Source: Strongylocentrotus purpuratus
Lineage: Eukaryota > Echinodermata > Echinoidea > Camarodonta > Strongylocentrotidae
Direction: 5' to 3'
DNA: 64,000 nt
Assembly (NCBI RefSeq): GCF_000002235.5
Contig: NW_022145604.1
Location: forward strand, 31,837,857-31,901,856
Below the pieces are notes generated by a model, which ran no database searches, was not told the origin of the DNA, and saw nothing but the letters and a program-made list of their open reading frames with translations. The first letter of the stretch is position 1. The number at the start of each line of letters is the position of its first letter. Positions 34,014 to 46,990 of this stretch are shown piece by piece. The position numbers and the translations under genes are program-made.

Positions 34014-34309
34014 ATGATAACAGTCCAGTATCAGGCGACTTCACAATTAAGAAATTATTGAAAATGTACAAATAACGTGATGTATTATGACTTTCAATTA
34101 TTCTCTTGAAATAAAATAATGGATAGTAATATGACTAAATATCTAACTAAATTTAAAAGGTATGATACCGTGATGTGACGTGATGTATTCTGACTCTTAA
34201 TGATTTTTAGGCAATTCCCTTGAAATACAAAATGCGTAACTATAACATGACATACGATTTAATTTAATTCGAGAGGTATGATTTCAATGAATTTTGTGTC
34301 AAGTTCTCT
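34014..34309 (+). other. 3' UTR/flank of TRIM gene 2
   Basis: Contains AATAAA at 34,110-34,115 and sequence shared with the flanks of genes 1 and 3 (AAATGCGTAAC, AATTTAATTCGA). Confidence 0.55.
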
Positions 34310-35219
34310 TTAACTGATATCCTGTCATATGCACGCATGCACGCTATTGTTACAGTGCTTTGTATGTGCGAGCAGGCTACCGCTCTGCTGCTTCTTGCGT
34401 GCAATGCAGCATTCGTGATAAATTGGATTTATACGTGTTTTTCTTATGCAAATGACTTTGTATAATTTGCATAAAACTGCCGTTAAAAATACGGTGAATG
34501 AAATGTAGTTCCTCGATGGATAAGTTTGTTTTGTTATCTTGAGGAAGAATTGTTATATTGTGAGTCTATGTAAAAAAGGAATAAGATTGCTTATAATGTG
34601 TAATAACTAATTTTTACTTCATTCAAAAGGTGTTTGTACAAGAATAGCAAAAAGAGGAAGGATATTTTGTTTATAGAATTGTGATAGGTCTTTGTATGTG
34701 GGCGCGGGAATCTGCCTGACATAGCAGATACGTAGGTACACATTGCATCTTTGTCATGGGCGAAGGAGGTTATGCGTGTGTCGGGCCGTCTGTTTAGCGT
34801 GCAACGCCCTCGTTTCTTTTTTCACCTTTGAAAGAAACGACATGCTAGCGAGGTTTGCTGGAAGCTGTCATAGTGTGGTCTGTGTTGTCTTTTGGGAGCC
34901 GGGAGCTGCTCCGGCTTGTATCTTCAGAGACCTTGGGGTTTCCTTTTACCGCTGATATATGCTGATGATCTATCAATAAATGGGCTCATCACCCAACCTA
35001 CCATCAAACTGCTCTCAAGTTCTTTATTGCTGCCTTATCCGTATTACGACATTCGTAATAGCAGTTATTGTTCATGCCCATTGTATACTGTGCCTAGTGT
35101 TTTACACGCTCTATTGATAGTACCATCGCGTTAATCCGATTATCTCACAATTAACCTAGCACTGGGGGATTTGTGGCTTGGCACAATGGGGATTAGCCCT
35201 GTGGCAGGATAATAGTTAA
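34310..35219. mobile_element. TTAA-flanked element (piggyBac-like), 902 bp
   Basis: Genes 1 and 3 have one TTAATTCGTG- or TTAATTTGTG-type site where this copy has TTAA, 902 bp, TTAA. The ends CTGATATCCTGTCATA and, inverted, CTATTATCCTGCCACA agree at most positions. TTAA targeting points to piggyBac-type transposition. No transposase is present. Confidence 0.65.
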
Positions 35220-38159
35220 TTCGTGTTGTTTAACGCAAAAGAAACATTAGATGATCCCTTCCGATTCAAAGATTAGTAGCAAGAAATGTTCATTTTATAA
35301 CATAAGAATGGGTGAGTGTGTATTGAAAAAGCCTTTTTCATCTAAAATAGAGCCAAAAAAAACGGTGATGCTCGTCATCTGGATTTAAATCATGATGTCA
35401 AGAAGTGTTTGTATTGTTTTTATTGATACACATCAATATTTTGTTTATAAACACAGAATGGATTATATTTATGATATCATTATATATATGTATATATATT
35501 ACGTATATATATAACGTATATATATTGCGTTTATAAATATATATCCATGTATATAATATCACACTTGTGTTATATAAAAATGGCATAACAATTTAAAATA
35601 TATAATTGAATACTACATTTAAAGTGTATAACACAACTATTGTGTCAAAAATCATTTAAAAGTAGACACAGATATAACAGATTCAAAAGCATGAACAAAA
35701 GATATTGTAACCAGAAACGTATCGAAAGTCGGATCATAATACCTCAATTGGGATCATGCAATATGTTTGAATGGTTAAATTAATAGCATGGTTTCAGAGA
35801 CACGAAATGATCTGTTCCGTCGATCAGACCTAATCAATCGCAATGTAAAACTGGATTACCAATGGAAATGTATTGAGTCAATTCAGGTAAAACAGGCTGT
35901 AACACCATATTTCTCACCTTGTGGATCATATGTGTCCTCGATATTAAACAATTTGTGATTTTTAAGACATAAGGCCACATAAATAACGACAATGAATACA
36001 TACGTAATATAACAAAAACTGTCCTTGGTTTTCATTTGACTAATATTTATGTCCCATCCTGAAACACAACGCCGTACCCTAACACGTTCATGTTACGTAA
36101 AATCGTCTTAAATTTACCCTTATGTCCTTATTCTTAATGTTAATGGGGTTAAATATATAATTAATGAAGTTCGAAATAAACTGTATTTGATGTATAACAT
36201 AGATGCACCTTTTAAAATATATCATTGCAAGATACCATATATTAATATACACTTGCGTAGTATACATGCTTGCATTCTTCCGTTGGAAATGGCAATGTTT
36301 AAAGCAAAATGTTATGTTTTTATTATGTCATGCTTATCTCTCTATTTTACTTCTAATTTGTATAGAAGCTTGCGTTGAACCCGACTACAAGTTCATTTAC
36401 AGAACCTGGATTTGATTATATGTACGTCGTAATTAGACCTATGAGATGATATCATTAGAGAATTATGTTATAGTATGATCTAGAGAAATAGAGCCGTTGT
36501 TATGGTTGGTCCAAGATAGTAGCATTTGGAAAGGCATTTGTTTATTTAAACAAAAATATAGGATAACTTTAAAATCTGTTTTTATTAAAGAGGAAATTAA
36601 GGTACTTTTAACTAAATTCCTGAAATAAATGTCACTACACTATACTCACATGCTGTAAATTGTCATACTTGTACAAATTCCTATCTATCCATTTTTATTT
36701 TTTTTATTGTTTTAGTTCTTTTACTCCTATTAATGTGTTAGAATGATATTTTAAATTAAGTAAGGTTAGTCTGCAAGAAGCTAGCCCTCGACATGTCGTT
36801 GGCCTCTGTCGGCTCCTCCACTCTGAATTTAGCTATTCATTTTAATTCATTTCTCACTTTTCAGCTTGTGTATACGTATAAGTAAATGAATATATTCATG
36901 TGTATATGTTCATAATTTGTATTTTCAAGTATATGCTTTTATTATTGTTATCTTTTTTATGAGTGGAAGTAAATCTGAAACTGGAAACATGAATATGTTT
37001 ACGGCTATGACGCAATTTTTAATGGAAAAAAATAATAATAAGTATTCCAACTGATAGAAATTAGCTGCTTTGATGGAATTTCGCTGTCGTGTAAAAAAGA
37101 TGGAAGCTTTATAATCATTTCAATGTATGTTTAATACATGTATACGTGGAGACCATCATGTGATTAACTTGTAAACATGTAACTCCGTCGTCTTTCAAAG
37201 TAGGCCTTATACACAAGGTGAAATGAAAAATACTTGTTTTTCTATTCTGTGTTGGATACAGTCATGTACGTCTATTTAGGTAGGATACCATCCCTGTATA
37301 ATTATTTCATTCTCTAACTCAAGTTCTTGGAGAAATGACATTTGTATAGTGTTGAGAAAGTATAAGAGTTATACGTCAATGGTTTGGAGATTTTATTGTG
37401 GTTATTCCTTGGATAACATTTTTTACGTACAAAGAATGAGGAAGCTCCATAATTGTTTTTCATTTTTACAAGAAATCAGTTCCTCTTTGACCTTCTTTTA
37501 CGGACTATGTATTTTTGTTCGTAATATGAAAAACAGAACAAGGAATATATATTCAAATGTATAGACAAATTTAATACAACTATAACCTAAAATGTTCTGT
37601 ATTAGTATGAGCAAGTAAACGTATTCGGGACAAACTTATCAGTGATTATCTTGGAAAATTGCGAGCTGACCCATTTCATTACATTTTGTACACGCTTGAT
37701 TTGTAAACAGGGTTTCATAAAACATGGTCAAATAGAATAGATGATAGTTAAATGTTTTAATGTCTGTTTGTATCAGTCTATATTTTGAGGAAAAATATAA
37801 AATGTATTATCTAAACAGTGTTGAATTCAAAGCAAGAATTTTGTCACTCTTAATGTAAGCATACTGATCTACTAGATATTAAGGTGCTACGTACTGCTGC
37901 TGCTGCTGCTGAAGATGATGTAGTACTAAGGCTTCTCCTACCTCCTTGGTAATACTCATTCGTGGTTACAATCTATTTTACAGATGATAGCATGCAGAAC
38001 AAATAATTGCCGGTAATTCTGATAAGGGTGATGCCTTTTTTCTTTGTATTATTGTTGTATTTGTTTAGTTTGTTTTTTTATTTTTTATTAATTTGATTCT
38101 TGAAACAATAAACAATGAGGAGAGTCCTTATAAATAATACATAAACTAATACAGTATAT
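35220..38159 (+). other. 3' flank of TRIM gene 2 (segmental copy)
   Basis: Collinear with 20,620-22,950 after gene 1, with small insertions and deletions. No coding content conserved between the copies. A short (CTG)n tract lies near 37,893-37,912. Confidence 0.65.
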
Positions 38160-38700
38160 ATTAAGGCAGTGATGATGTTGATGTTGACGATGATTAAAGT
38201 GGTGTAGTATAATTGATTGTCTCTAGTTCTGATGTAAACGGAGTCGAATGAAGATGATGATGAAGATGATGATTATTTGTATTATTTATTAGGCCAATCA
38301 TAAAAGCACAATACAATTATATATTGACAGATCATGCAATACATAAATAATACCAGAGGAAAAGGGAGGGAGCAACGTGTGGGCCAGGGCTTACAAAAGT
38401 AAAAGTCAACACTATTATGGTGGTGGTATTGGTACCATGACCTTTTTAAAACATATACTAATAACGTAGATTATGATATTGGTGATAAAATAAATGATGA
38501 TAGTATACACAAGAACGATGGGCACGATGATAATGATGATGACAATGATGGCATTGACGATGGACATGATGATGATGATGATGATGACAGTGATCGCATT
38601 GACGATGGGCATGACGATGGACATGATGATGATGATGGCATTGATGATGGGCATGATGATGAGGATGCGATGTCGGTATTAGTGATGAAGAATTATTGCA

Positions 38701-38739
<39 letters not shown>

Positions 38740-39030
38740 GTGATGACAGTGATGGCATTGACGATGGACATGATGATGATAATGATGATAATGATGATGA
38801 TGATGATGGCATTGACGATGGACATGATGATGGGGATAACGATGTCGGCAGTATTGATGAAGAATGATTGTGATGGTGAGGATGATGATGATGTTGCTGC
38901 TGATGGTGATGATAACATGTTGTAAATAATCATTAATAATATTATGATTATCATCACCATCATCATCATCAACAACAATATCATCATCAATATTACCACA
39001 ATCAGCATCAAATTCACATCATCATCAGTG
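38160..39030 (+). repeat. GAT array, second copy, flipping to ATC
   Basis: It opens with the same unique lead-in as the gene 1 copy (GATGTTGACGATGAT, GTAGTATAATT, TTCTGATGT), is interrupted by about 240 bp of unrelated DNA at 38,262-38,500, and then holds shorter GAT tracts to 38,925 and ATC tracts at 38,950-39,030. Confidence 0.85.
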
Positions 39031-40130
39031 CCACACTTTGATATGTTACATCGCAGACCATCTCAGACTTACTTAGAAGTTATGTCGACAATTTGTTTTA
39101 GATGGCGCTCTTCAAAGTTTTACGGTACGCTAAGATCTATGATGGCAGTCCTAGGTATAATGTCCCGCACGTAACCCACCAAATCTATCGAGCCAATTAC
39201 TCTTCTTTAGCTTAAATTACACAAAATATCAACTTAATTGACACTTCTATTAATATCGATTCATGTTCCTGTTTATGATTTCATTGTTACATAATCTTGA
39301 ACATCTACCTGGTACGAGAAATCCTTTTGGACTTGCCATACATAATACTTATTTGACCTACTAGACATGCTAGACGAAGGATTCACCATAATTTGTGGCT
39401 CATGTAATGTAGGAGGGGGGGCTGCAATGATGAAAATAGTCTATACTGTGTATTAAAGGCATCGTTTAACAATAACAAATCTGAGATGCACGACCCTACG
39501 TGTTAACAGTGTCTGAGTTATGGTGTAATATTGAAGCCCTCAAAATGATCAAGAAGTGCCTCAAAAAAGTAAAAAAATCTTTGAGTAACCGGTTTTACCA
39601 TACTCGTTTTATGAAAACCGTTCGAAAAACGGAAAATTTAGTTTCGATTTCCAACCATAAATATCTTGATAATCAGACAGGCGATCGGCTTGTTAAAGTC
39701 ATGGGCTTCCTGACTGACCTAAAGGTTTATAATTATCATTGCAGCATGAGCTAAATCCAGGATTTTGTTAAGAATCTGAGACAAAGTTACCGGATCCTTT
39801 TAATGAGAGCCGATTTATTTTCTTGAAAAATGTTATCTAAGGGAAACTTTCTCTACTGGCGGGGGAGTCATTTGTCTGCTTGGAAGGTACGGCTAAAGTG
39901 GTTTCAGTTGGTAACATGGCGTACATTCTTTTGATCTGTACTTGCCCAACAAAGCAGAATATGCAATACTGTGCCCATTTTAAGAAATTATATTGATCTT
40001 GTATATATTTTCATTTTACTTGTTTTGAAGATAATCTTTATGTATTTTGAAATGGAACAGTAAAGTCCCTGTGAAGAGGTAAAGAGAAGAAAAAAGTATT
40101 GTGTCCAACTCGAACCGGGTTTGTCAAACT
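39031..40130 (+). repeat. Segmental flank block B, copy 2
   Basis: Matches 24,950-26,240. It starts with AGACCATCTCAGACTTACT and ends near AACTCGAACCGGGTTTG. Extra blocks relative to copy 1 include about 39,450-39,800, which holds an 84-codon Lys-rich frame of unknown meaning, and about 39,972-40,098. Confidence 0.6.
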
Positions 40131-41385
40131 CTCCTAATCCTAATTTGATCATGATGCAATGTATAATATGTTCACTAAAGAAGAATGTACATCATTTAAT
40201 AATTGCAACATTATTATTGTACCGATGTTTGTACTGCACTGCTTTGTTTTGTTTTTATGTTTTATTACTTCTGCAATATGAGAAAGTGGAAATAAATTGT
40301 AACTTAAACTTGAACTGGGAATCAATGGCTTGGACAGGCCTAATTGTAAGATGCCCTCTCTTCCTGATCATCTCGGTGAACAAAATAATATTTTTTTCCT
40401 TTTAAATCCGCGAACACTCCATAAAATTGCTGCCTTTTTCGTCAGTTTTCTCACTCTTTAACTCTTTATGCGCCACTTAAAAAAAACCCCTGTGCCACAT
40501 TCTTTTAGGGTCACACATTTCGAGGGAATCTTTATTGACTCTGCTGAATCAAGAGGCTATAACTCTTCACTGGATGATCATGATGAAAAATATTGTGCAG
40601 CAAAGTTGTAGACCGGAAAACGTGCTTTTCGATGAACCGTCATTTGTTATATTTTGAATTATCATTTTTATAATAATCATAATTATATAATGTTTAATTT
40701 TTCTTATTTACGGCAGTTTTTTATCCCTCTAGAATTTCTTATTTAGCAATGATAAGACATCTTCAAATCGAATCTATTAGAAAGGTGGACTTCTTACCTT
40801 TCTTTACATACCTTGCTCAAGTATTCTAACAATTCAGAAGGTTAGTATTTAGGTTGTTGAAGAAAAGAAGTTCAATAGGGAGAGACTTGAAAGTACCCCG
40901 CTCAGCCACCCTTGACAATGGGCTAATCTGCCCATTGAAATCCCTATTACCCCAGGTTATTGTCAATGTCCGGTTTAGCGGGGCATGAAAAGGGACGTCG
41001 TGGGGATGTTTTTCTTTGTTGTGCCATGATAAGTCAATAAGAAATAAGAGAATGTTATTGATTTTGCCCACTGGTATGAGCATGTAAAAATGGTATAGGC
41101 ATAATATATTATATGTGATATACATGACATAATCAGCATCTTATTGAAATGTCTCATTATGAATGTTCACCGCATCTGTTCTCTCACCTTCTTTACCCCT
41201 CAATAAAATTGATTTCAAGTACATTTATCACAGCCATAGATATACAAAGAAAGAATGAATCAATCTTAAAATATAAACTATATTGCATTGTTTTCCATTT
41301 ACTTTATTGTGAGAGAGCTTATTATCAGAAATGATTGACGAGTGGAGTATGCAATGAATAAAATATGGAGAACGGACGTGAGAGA
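40131..41385. other. Intergenic DNA, no supported gene
   Basis: A 99-codon minus-strand frame at 40,826-41,125 has ordinary composition (NRTLTITWGNRDFNGQIS) but I could not place it. A probable short insertion at 40,140-40,350 ends with AACTTAAACTTGAACT, a LINE-like tail. Confidence 0.4.
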
Positions 41386-41439
41386 CATTATGAGAGAGAA
41401 ATAGTGATATGAAATGAAAGGACTTTACTGTGAATAAAG

Positions 41440-42845
41440 ATTATAAGAGAAAGAGATAAAGATGACGGCAAGACAGGATACATATTGATACGAAAATAAC
41501 AATAATAATGAGATAGAGATGACGGAAAGAAAGAGAGTAAACACTGATAGCATAAGAATGAATAAAGATAATAAGAGAAAGATATAGAGATGACGGCAAG
41601 ACATAGGGTACATATAGATAGGAAAATGATAATAATAATAAGATAGAGATGACGGAAAGAAAGAGAGTAAACACTGATAGCATAAGAATGAATAAAGATA
41701 ATAAGAGAAAGATATAGAGATGACGGCAAGACATAGGGTACATATAGATAGGAAAATGATAATAATAAAAAGATAGAGATGACGGAAAGAAAGAGAGTAA
41801 ACACTGATAGCACAAGAATGAATAAAGATAATAAGAGAAATATATAGAGATGACGGCAAGACATAGGATACATATTGATAGGAAAATAATAATAATAATA
41901 AGATAGAGATGACGGCAAGAAAGAGAGTAAACACTGATAGCATAATAATGAATAAAGATAATAAGAGAAAGATATAGAGATGACGGCAAGACATAGGGTA
42001 CATATAGATAGGAAAATGATAATAATAATAAGATAGAGATGACGGCAAGAAAGAGAGTAAACACTGATAGCATAAGAATGAATAAAGATAATAAGAGAAA
42101 GATATAGAGATGACGGCAAGACATAGGGTACATAATTATAGATAGGAAAATGATAATAATAATAAGATAGAGATGACGGAAAGAAAGAGAGTAAACACTG
42201 ATAGCATAAGAATGAATAAAGATAATAAGAGAAAGATATAGAGATGACGGCAAGACATAGGGTACATATAGATAGGAAAATGATAATAATAATGAGATAG
42301 AGATGACGGCAAGAAAGAGAGTATTACACTCATAGCATAATAATGAATAAAGATAATAAGAAAAAGATATACAGATGACGGCAAGACATAGGGTACATAT
42401 AGATAGGAAAATGATAATAATAATAAGATAGAGATGACGGAAAGAAAGAGAGTAAACACTGATAGCATAAGAATGAATAAAGATAATAAAAGAAAGATAT
42501 AAAGATGACGGCAAGACAGGATACATCTTTCTTTCATTAGTTTTATTCATTCTTATTCTATCACTGTCTACTCTCTTTCTTGCTGTCATCTCTAGCTCTT
42601 TCATTAATTTTTATTCATTCTTATTCTATCAGTCTACTCTCTTTCTTGCTGTCATCTCTATCTCTTTCTTTCATTATTTTTATTCATTCTTATTCTATCA
42701 CTGTCTACTCTCTTTCTTGCTGTCATCTCTATCTCCTTCTTTCATTTTTTTTATTCATTCTTATTCTATCAGTCTACTCTCTTTCTTGCTGTCATCTCTA
42801 GCTCTTTCATTAATTTTTATTCATTCTTATTCTATCAGTCTACTC
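41440..42845. repeat. 130-bp tandem array inverting at its right end
   Basis: Eight or so units with a period of 130 bp (starts at 41,521, 41,651, 41,781, 41,911, 42,041, then 42,175, 42,305, 42,435), each with GACGGAAAGAAAGAGAGTAA, GAATGAATAAAGATAATAAG and GATGACGGCAAGACATAGGG. At about 42,530 the orientation switches and several shorter units in reverse complement follow (CTACTCTCTTTCTTGCTG). The long minus-strand frames (up to 387 codons) are periodic readings of this repeat. Confidence 0.9.
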
Positions 42846-42986
42846 TCAGGGAACACTTTTATCACTAGAGTCTTCGTCACTGCTCGATTCGTCGGAATCA
42901 GAGTCCATGCTCCATGCTTCCATAGTAACAAGATCTCGAGCCTCCTCTACACTAAACACACGTTGACGTTTTCCAGCAGGTGCCAT
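42846..42986 (-). pseudogene. piggyBac-like transposase N-terminus, truncated
   Basis: A 46-codon frame reads MAPAGKRQRVFSVEEARDLV, then an acidic Ser/Asp/Glu stretch (DSDSDESSSDEDSS) and stops exactly where the tandem array begins. The pattern F(S/T)xEEA followed by an acidic SDSD stretch is typical of the N-terminus of piggyBac transposases and PGBD proteins. The catalytic domain is absent. It may be the surviving end of the element in which the adjacent array grew. Confidence 0.45.
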
Positions 42987-42989
42987 CGT

Positions 42990-43339
42990 AACATCAGTAA
43001 AAAAAATCCAAAGAAAACCGCTAAATACACGGTAATTTCGAATGTAACACTATGAAGAAAAACAGTTTACCGGAAAGTGTGCGATGTATACAATGTAAAC
43101 AATAGTAAACGCAACGCGTGGCTACACACTGCGAGCGGTATTATGAATGTCTAATTGACTCGTATACATCTGTGCAAAAATGCGAAGTTGGCACGCCTAC
43201 GTCCGTGCAAATCGGCGAACAAAGCAAACAAAGAGTTAAAACAAATAGTCCCCCTTTTTTCCAGTCCGCGAACTCCACTTTGAATGTACTTTTATCATTT
43301 TCTGAACCGATACAGACGATTTTAAATCAAACCACAGTG
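42990..43339. other. Intergenic DNA before segmental copy A1
   Basis: No gene supported. It could be the 5' untranslated or terminal region of the truncated piggyBac-like element. Confidence 0.35.
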
Positions 43340-43613
43340 AATAATAGTTATTTATGAAAGAGAATTCGAATTGTATCGTGCCCTTAACGAACATAAATAT
43401 GAAATAAGAAATATGTTATTTACATCATAACCTAGGGCCACGCACAGTACATTTGATATATCCTTTAAATGTTTGATGTGGCAGACGTGACAATATCTTT
43501 AAATACAATTTGTTGATCGAAGTACACTGGCTATAAAATTTAATTATACTATTTGTTAACGTAGCAATCATACACGAACTATGCGACTTAAATATTCTCA
43601 AAAATATTGCCTA

Positions 43614-44238
43614 GGTCACATTTGCCGCGGTGGCCGTGCGGTCTTAAATATCTAGTCTACGGCCACCAGCAATTATAGGACCGCCGCAGCATTCCCACGG
43701 TCACATACGGCAGCGGTCACATACTTATGTTGGTAACTGCACAGTGTATTTTGAATTTGTGGAGAGAAAACGCCTGCGGCTGCCGTATGGCCTTTGAAGT
43801 GATGACGCAGGGCCGCCTTAGGGCGTCCCTGCGGAGGGCGTAGGTTTTTGAAAAATACTAAGACGCCCGCAAGGCCACCGTACGGGCGCCGTAGGGCCAC
43901 ATTAAGGCTGACCTATAGGGCGCCCGTGTAATTCCTGCGGCCACAGCAATTTGTTTGTTTGTCCGCAAAAGTCAATTATGATTCATAACACCCTAGAGCA
44001 GCCGCACGGCCAACACAAGACCACACGGTACGCCCGACGTATGGTCGCCGTGGAACCGCTCTACAATATGGCTACGGCGTGTCTAACCGCTACGGCGAAC
44101 CTAGAAATGAAAACAAGTATAACTCTGCGTTCTGTATATATAGGGGTACGTCCTAGAGTGACCCTGAGGCCACCGCAAGTGTCTCTCGATTTCGGGGGCG
44201 TACGGCCGCCGTATCCTAGCCGTAGAGCAAATGTGAAC
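43614..44238. mobile_element. GGTCACATTTGC MITE, long copy
   Basis: Ends GGTCACATTTGCCGCGG and AGAGCAAATGTGAAC, flanked by TA-containing sequence. The paralogous site near 51,420 lacks it. The interior is CpG-rich with many GGCCGCCGTA-type inverted motifs and no convincing coding frame. Confidence 0.75.
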
Positions 44239-45730
44239 TAGTCATAAACAATGGTTTAGAATTGGTAGACGGAGGAAACTTAGTATCAAAGTCCGCCCCT
44301 TCCTCTAAAAGCCTACTAAGCGATGTAAATGGGTCAGACATACAACTAGAGCTTAACGTCAGTGTTCAATGAGCAATGGAAACAAACCAAACAATTTAGC
44401 TGGCAATTTCGTATCGACCCAACTACACAAAAAAAGGGGGGGGGGGTAATTCTGTCCTCCTTACCTATTGCTACAAGCATGGATCATGTCAGGTGATGAC
44501 ATAGGCAAAGTGCAATACATATTGACATGTGATTATCAACAGAATCAACGTGCACTTTGATGTCAATGACATGATTTATGGAAAGACAAATACGATTGTT
44601 CAGATAAATATAAGATTTATTAGTTTGGCAGAATCTACAAACTAAAAATAAATGCCGAACAGATTAAGTATGTTATCACAAGCTGATTAGTCGAATCCAG
44701 GGGGGGGGGACAAGGCGAATTATCTTCTTGTTCTTCTCTTGTGTAATTATGTTCTCATGTTTGTTTTGCTTTAATCTTTGCTGTATGATTGTGCTACAAA
44801 AAGATAATACAAACATTTCCAGCAGATGCCCCGAACTGCTATCAAACATTCTCTATTATTATTTATTTTCGTGCCCAGACTTGCAATGTCAATGAGTAGT
44901 ATTTATTTGTCGAGCTCAAGGTTTTTATCCCCCACCCCTCCCCCCCCCCCCCCCCCTCCCCGCCATCAAAATGTCGGGAGAAAAAGAAAAGACAGATTTT
45001 ATATACAGAAGATCGACTCTTGAGAAAAGAGTGGACAGTAAAAAGCAATAATTATTGTTTACCACCAATGTTGGAGACATAAGTTCTAGACAGAATACTA
45101 GGAAATCAAATTGTGATTCAACGTACTGCTAAAATTACCTTCTCAAATGATGTAGTTAAATCTCCCAATATGGTTTCGAACGATTTCATACCTCGTTCTC
45201 TCACTTGTGCGTGAGATATGTATTTTGGACATCCTAATTCTAGCTGTAAAATATTCATTATTTCAAGAATGAAAACTTGAAAATAGCCATGAATTCTATT
45301 CGACTATTATTTTTCTGTTTCGTTTTATTAATTTCATTTGACCTCTTAATAAATCAAGTGTACAATGCTGATAAATAACCAGTGGACCTAAAACTTCATG
45401 TCCGATCCGAAAAACTTGACAGCTGATGTGAGAGCGCCGTTTGGAACCTGGAACCTCCTGGTTACTTTATTTCTTATGCGTAACACTTCCAACAACAACA
45501 AAATCACATTAACATCGAATGACCCTAGCAATATTAGCTTATTAGTAACAAAATTTTTTTTACATACATTTGTCGAAATAGATAAGAATGAACAGGGATC
45601 TTTTTTCCCAAAAGGCTTCGTCCCTCCCAAGACCAACATCCCTATACTGTTCCACCCATCCTTTCAGAATAGGTGGACCCCCCCCCTCTAAAACAATAGA
45701 CTAATTTCGCACATGACAAGATAATGAGCT

Positions 45731-45840
45731 GTATCATCACATTTATGAGAAACGGACAAATGGCTTCATGTGATTGGCTCATGAGGTAAGTGGTGGGCGT
45801 AATCTTGGCCGATCAGAAACAGAATTTTTTTGTTAGGACA
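45731..45840 (+). promoter_or_regulatory. Orphan TRIM-type promoter, TATA box deleted
   Basis: The CCAAT-type block (CATGTGATTGGCTCAT) and the start region (TTGTTAGGACAGGTCACTGT) are kept. About 30 bp between them, which hold the TATA box at 7,933, are missing. With no coding exon downstream it is probably dead. Confidence 0.55.
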
Positions 45841-45917
45841 GGTCACTGTCGTGACTCCTACCCACCAACTAAACGTCGTTGTTTTACTTTGGGACGTACT
45901 ATAAACGAGTGAATTGG
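45841..45917 (+). other. Orphan copy of TRIM exon 1
   Basis: Conserved with 7,965-8,037 and followed by an intact GTAAGA donor at 45,918. Confidence 0.5.
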
Positions 45918-46905
45918 GTAAGATTGAGGGTATTTTTTTTCATATCTAGAATTGTATTAGTAGTCTAATTCATCGATTTCAATTTCTATATTATATCCTA
46001 CTTCTACATATTCCGTTGTGTTCTATACTTACGTTCGTTACCACTACGAGATAACGCTGTACCATGTTATTGTGTTATTAGTAAGTCCAAATACGCCTTA
46101 ACTTTTTCCGTGTTTATTAATATGATTATCACCTTGCTCATATTCCCATACATTTTATATTGTGAACTGGTGTGTGCAAAAACAGAAACAAACCCAATGG
46201 ATTTATTGCAAAAAGAACATGCTTCTCATACGTAGTGGGTCCCATTATTTAGCATATACAGACCCATTATTTTATGAATTAAAAATATGGCTATCTTTGA
46301 TACAAACGCAACACAGAGTTTGATCCTTATGTTTAGATTCATGAATAACCTGCTTCATGTTTCTTTTAAGAATTTAATTGTATTAGATAACATTTTCTAA
46401 CCCTACTCGGAATTTATTAAACTTTCATTTGATGGATCCTAAATTATTGATCCTGCATGAATCAATTAGACAGCATGGTCCAGATCTATGGAATGTGGAA
46501 TGCACTCCTAGTCTCAAATAAACCATGTAAAACCCTAAGTTCAATTGAATTCAATACGAAGAAAGTATACCTGTCGGAGTCCATCGTTTGATTATTTCCT
46601 TATGCTGAATTCATATTTAATATAATTTCCAGATTTCTATAAACACCCATTACTATATGTTATAACTCCCGTATAGTAACCATCATCCCCGTCATCACTT
46701 TTTCTTAATTTTAAAATAATTTACCCCACCCCGGGCTTTCAAGCTATCAAGCGCTTGCTTTATCTGTTAGCCCTCTTCTGGAGATTTATCAATGAATAAG
46801 TATATGTTGTAACACGGACATTTTATTTGATTTGTATGTATTGCAGTAGAAAAAATATTCAATTCAATAAATTCAATCATGAACATATCTCTCTTTAACT
46901 TTCAG

Positions 46906-46990
46906 ATCTGCATGATGTAGGGAAAAGACGATTTTACATGGCCTTTATTCCTGGACATCGTTATCCCTCAATCAATGTCACTTAACACAG
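46906..46990 (+). other. Orphan copy of TRIM exon 2
   Basis: 85 bp between TTTAACTTTCAG and GTTATG. Closely similar to 59,416-59,501. The donor has GTTATG where the others have GTAATG or GTAACG, a weaker site. Confidence 0.5.

Noticed and set aside
34310-35219. Solo LTR in the gene 2 flank
   Set aside because: The insert contains AATAAA, but comparison with genes 1 and 3 gives TTAA on both sides and inverted, not TG/CA, ends.
41388-42604. Minus-strand frames up to 387 codons
   Set aside because: They are periodic readings of a 130-bp tandem repeat and occur in several frames at once.
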